Translations under genes and position numbers: made by a program | Part shown: positions 63,432 through 64,000 of the stretch, in pieces | Position numbering within the stretch: position 1 is the first letter of the stretch | Layout: every line of letters starts with the position of its first letter | From: Robiginitomaculum sp. | GTDB lineage: Bacteria; Pseudomonadota; Alphaproteobacteria; Caulobacterales; Maricaulaceae | Length of the DNA: 64,000 bases | NCBI GenBank assembly: GCA_021776565.1 | Contig: JAJFFQ010000002.1 | Location: forward strand, 1 to 64,000 | Reading direction: 5' to 3' | Notes under the pieces: generated by a model | Database searches by the model: none | Told to the model about the DNA's origin: nothing | Seen by the model: only the letters and a program-made list of their open reading frames with translations

Positions 63432-64000
63432 CTATACAAGTTCAGTCCAGCGCCATTTTTTGCGGTCACGCGCCATAGCCTGTAGCAAAGCATTATTCAG
63501 TGCATGACCAGCGCAATCAGAAATAAAGCGACCAAGAATGGGCGCACCCGCCAAGGCAAGGTCACCAAGAATATCAAGGATTTTATGACGAACAAATTCG
63601 TCCTTGAAACGCAATTCAGTTTTGTTTTGCAGTGTCATGCCATCCACGACTATGCAGTTATCCAGTGATCCACCCAGGGCCAGGTCAGCTTCACGCAAGG
63701 CCGAAATTTCCTGCGCCAATACAAACGTCCTGGCAGAGGCAATTTCGCGCATAAAACCTTTCGGGTTGACTTCAATCTGATACATCTGATCGCCGATCAG
63801 GGTTTTTGGATAATTTATTCTGGCCTCGATTTGCAGGCCTCCAAAGGGTTCAAGGCGCACAGACTTTGCGTCATCCAAGACCTCCACCGGTTCAATAATT
63901 TCCATGAAACGGCGCGGCGATGATTGTTGCTGAACCCCTACGCGGACAATTGATCGGGCGAAATCAAGGGCGCTACCGTCCATTGCCGGTATTTCCGGCC
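63432..64000 (-). CDS. lpxC: UDP-3-O-acyl-N-acetylglucosamine deacetylase, C-terminal part
   Basis: The frame is cut at the window edge; 189 codons are visible of an expected total near 300. It commits UDP-GlcNAc to lipid A synthesis with a zinc ion. Visible parts: EIPAMDGSALDF, ASARTFVLAQEISALREADL, GGSLDNCIVVDG, the zinc-ligand motif VRHKILDILGD and the catalytic His in GHALNNALL. The first zinc His lies beyond the window. In alphaproteobacteria lpxC usually follows ftsZ. Confidence 0.94.
   Translation of the reverse strand, partial: PEIPAMDGSALDFARSIVRVGVQQQSSPRRFMEIIEPVEVLDDAKSVRLEPFGGLQIEARINYPKTLIGDQMYQIEVNPKGFMREIASARTFVLAQEISALREADLALGGSLDNCIVVDGMTLQNKTELRFKDEFVRHKILDILGDLALAGAPILGRFISDCAGHALNNALLQAMARDRKKWRWTELV

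Noticed and set aside
1..64000. tRNA, rRNA, CRISPR arrays and known riboswitches
   Set aside because: None found on reading the intergenic regions; repeats present are inverted and not spaced as CRISPR.

Overview
The window looks like the chromosome of a flagellated alphaproteobacterium of moderate GC. The signs are: CckA and a PleC-like kinase (parts of the CtrA cell-cycle network), a gene transfer agent (GTA) cluster of the Rhodobacter capsulatus type, a recA SOS box of the alphaproteobacterial form GTTC-N7-GTTC, DUF1476 (the F-ATPase zeta inhibitor), DUF2336, and single-copy housekeeping genes (glnE, rpsD, purCSQL, purB, icd, alaS, recA, lpxC). A relative of the Caulobacterales, Hyphomonadales/Maricaulales or Parvularculales fits best; the sequence alone does not decide the order.

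Layout. 1-7.2 kb: an OsmC-like peroxidase, then a degP - response regulator - histidine kinase - glnE run. 7.3-9.7 kb: a compact envelope-sensing unit made of a seven-EF-hand secreted protein, an ECF sigma factor, a single-span putative anti-sigma factor and a CpxP/Metal_resist-like periplasmic protein. 9.7-18.9 kb, leftward: a signalling block with a PleC-like kinase, a CheY-like regulator, an EAL phosphodiesterase, an unknown soluble protein, and a PepSY - PhoP-like - PhoQ-like operon. 18.9-19.8 kb: a CbpA-type DnaJ protein. 20.1-33.3 kb, leftward: the GTA structural cluster from the large terminase to the giant tail protein. 33.6-38.1 kb: UPF0260, a class A penicillin-binding protein, DUF2336 and rpsD. 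38.1-46.4 kb: grxD, an aldo/keto reductase, bolA, purL, purQ, purS, purC, DUF1476, two thioredoxin-like proteins and purB. 46.8-52.1 kb: a repeat-rich lipoprotein, trmJ, icd, and a chemoreceptor/PAS pair. 52.2-61.2 kb, leftward: alaS, recA, cckA and the export-gate genes flhB, fliR and fliQ. 61.3-64 kb: a DUF885 lipoprotein, and lpxC cut by the window edge.

The most notable signals not explained by genes are three related non-coding elements of about 267 bp with terminal inverted repeats and TA ends (1-199 partial, 17599-17867, 19870-20135). One sits inside the PhoP/PhoQ-like operon and supplies the regulator's stop codon. Within the GTA there is a one-base frameshift in the gp10-like gene just before the tail chaperone gene, a strong terminator-like hairpin directly after the capsid gene, and overlapping palindromes upstream of the cluster. 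No tRNA, rRNA or CRISPR array was seen. All family assignments come from reading motifs and gene order; no database search was run.
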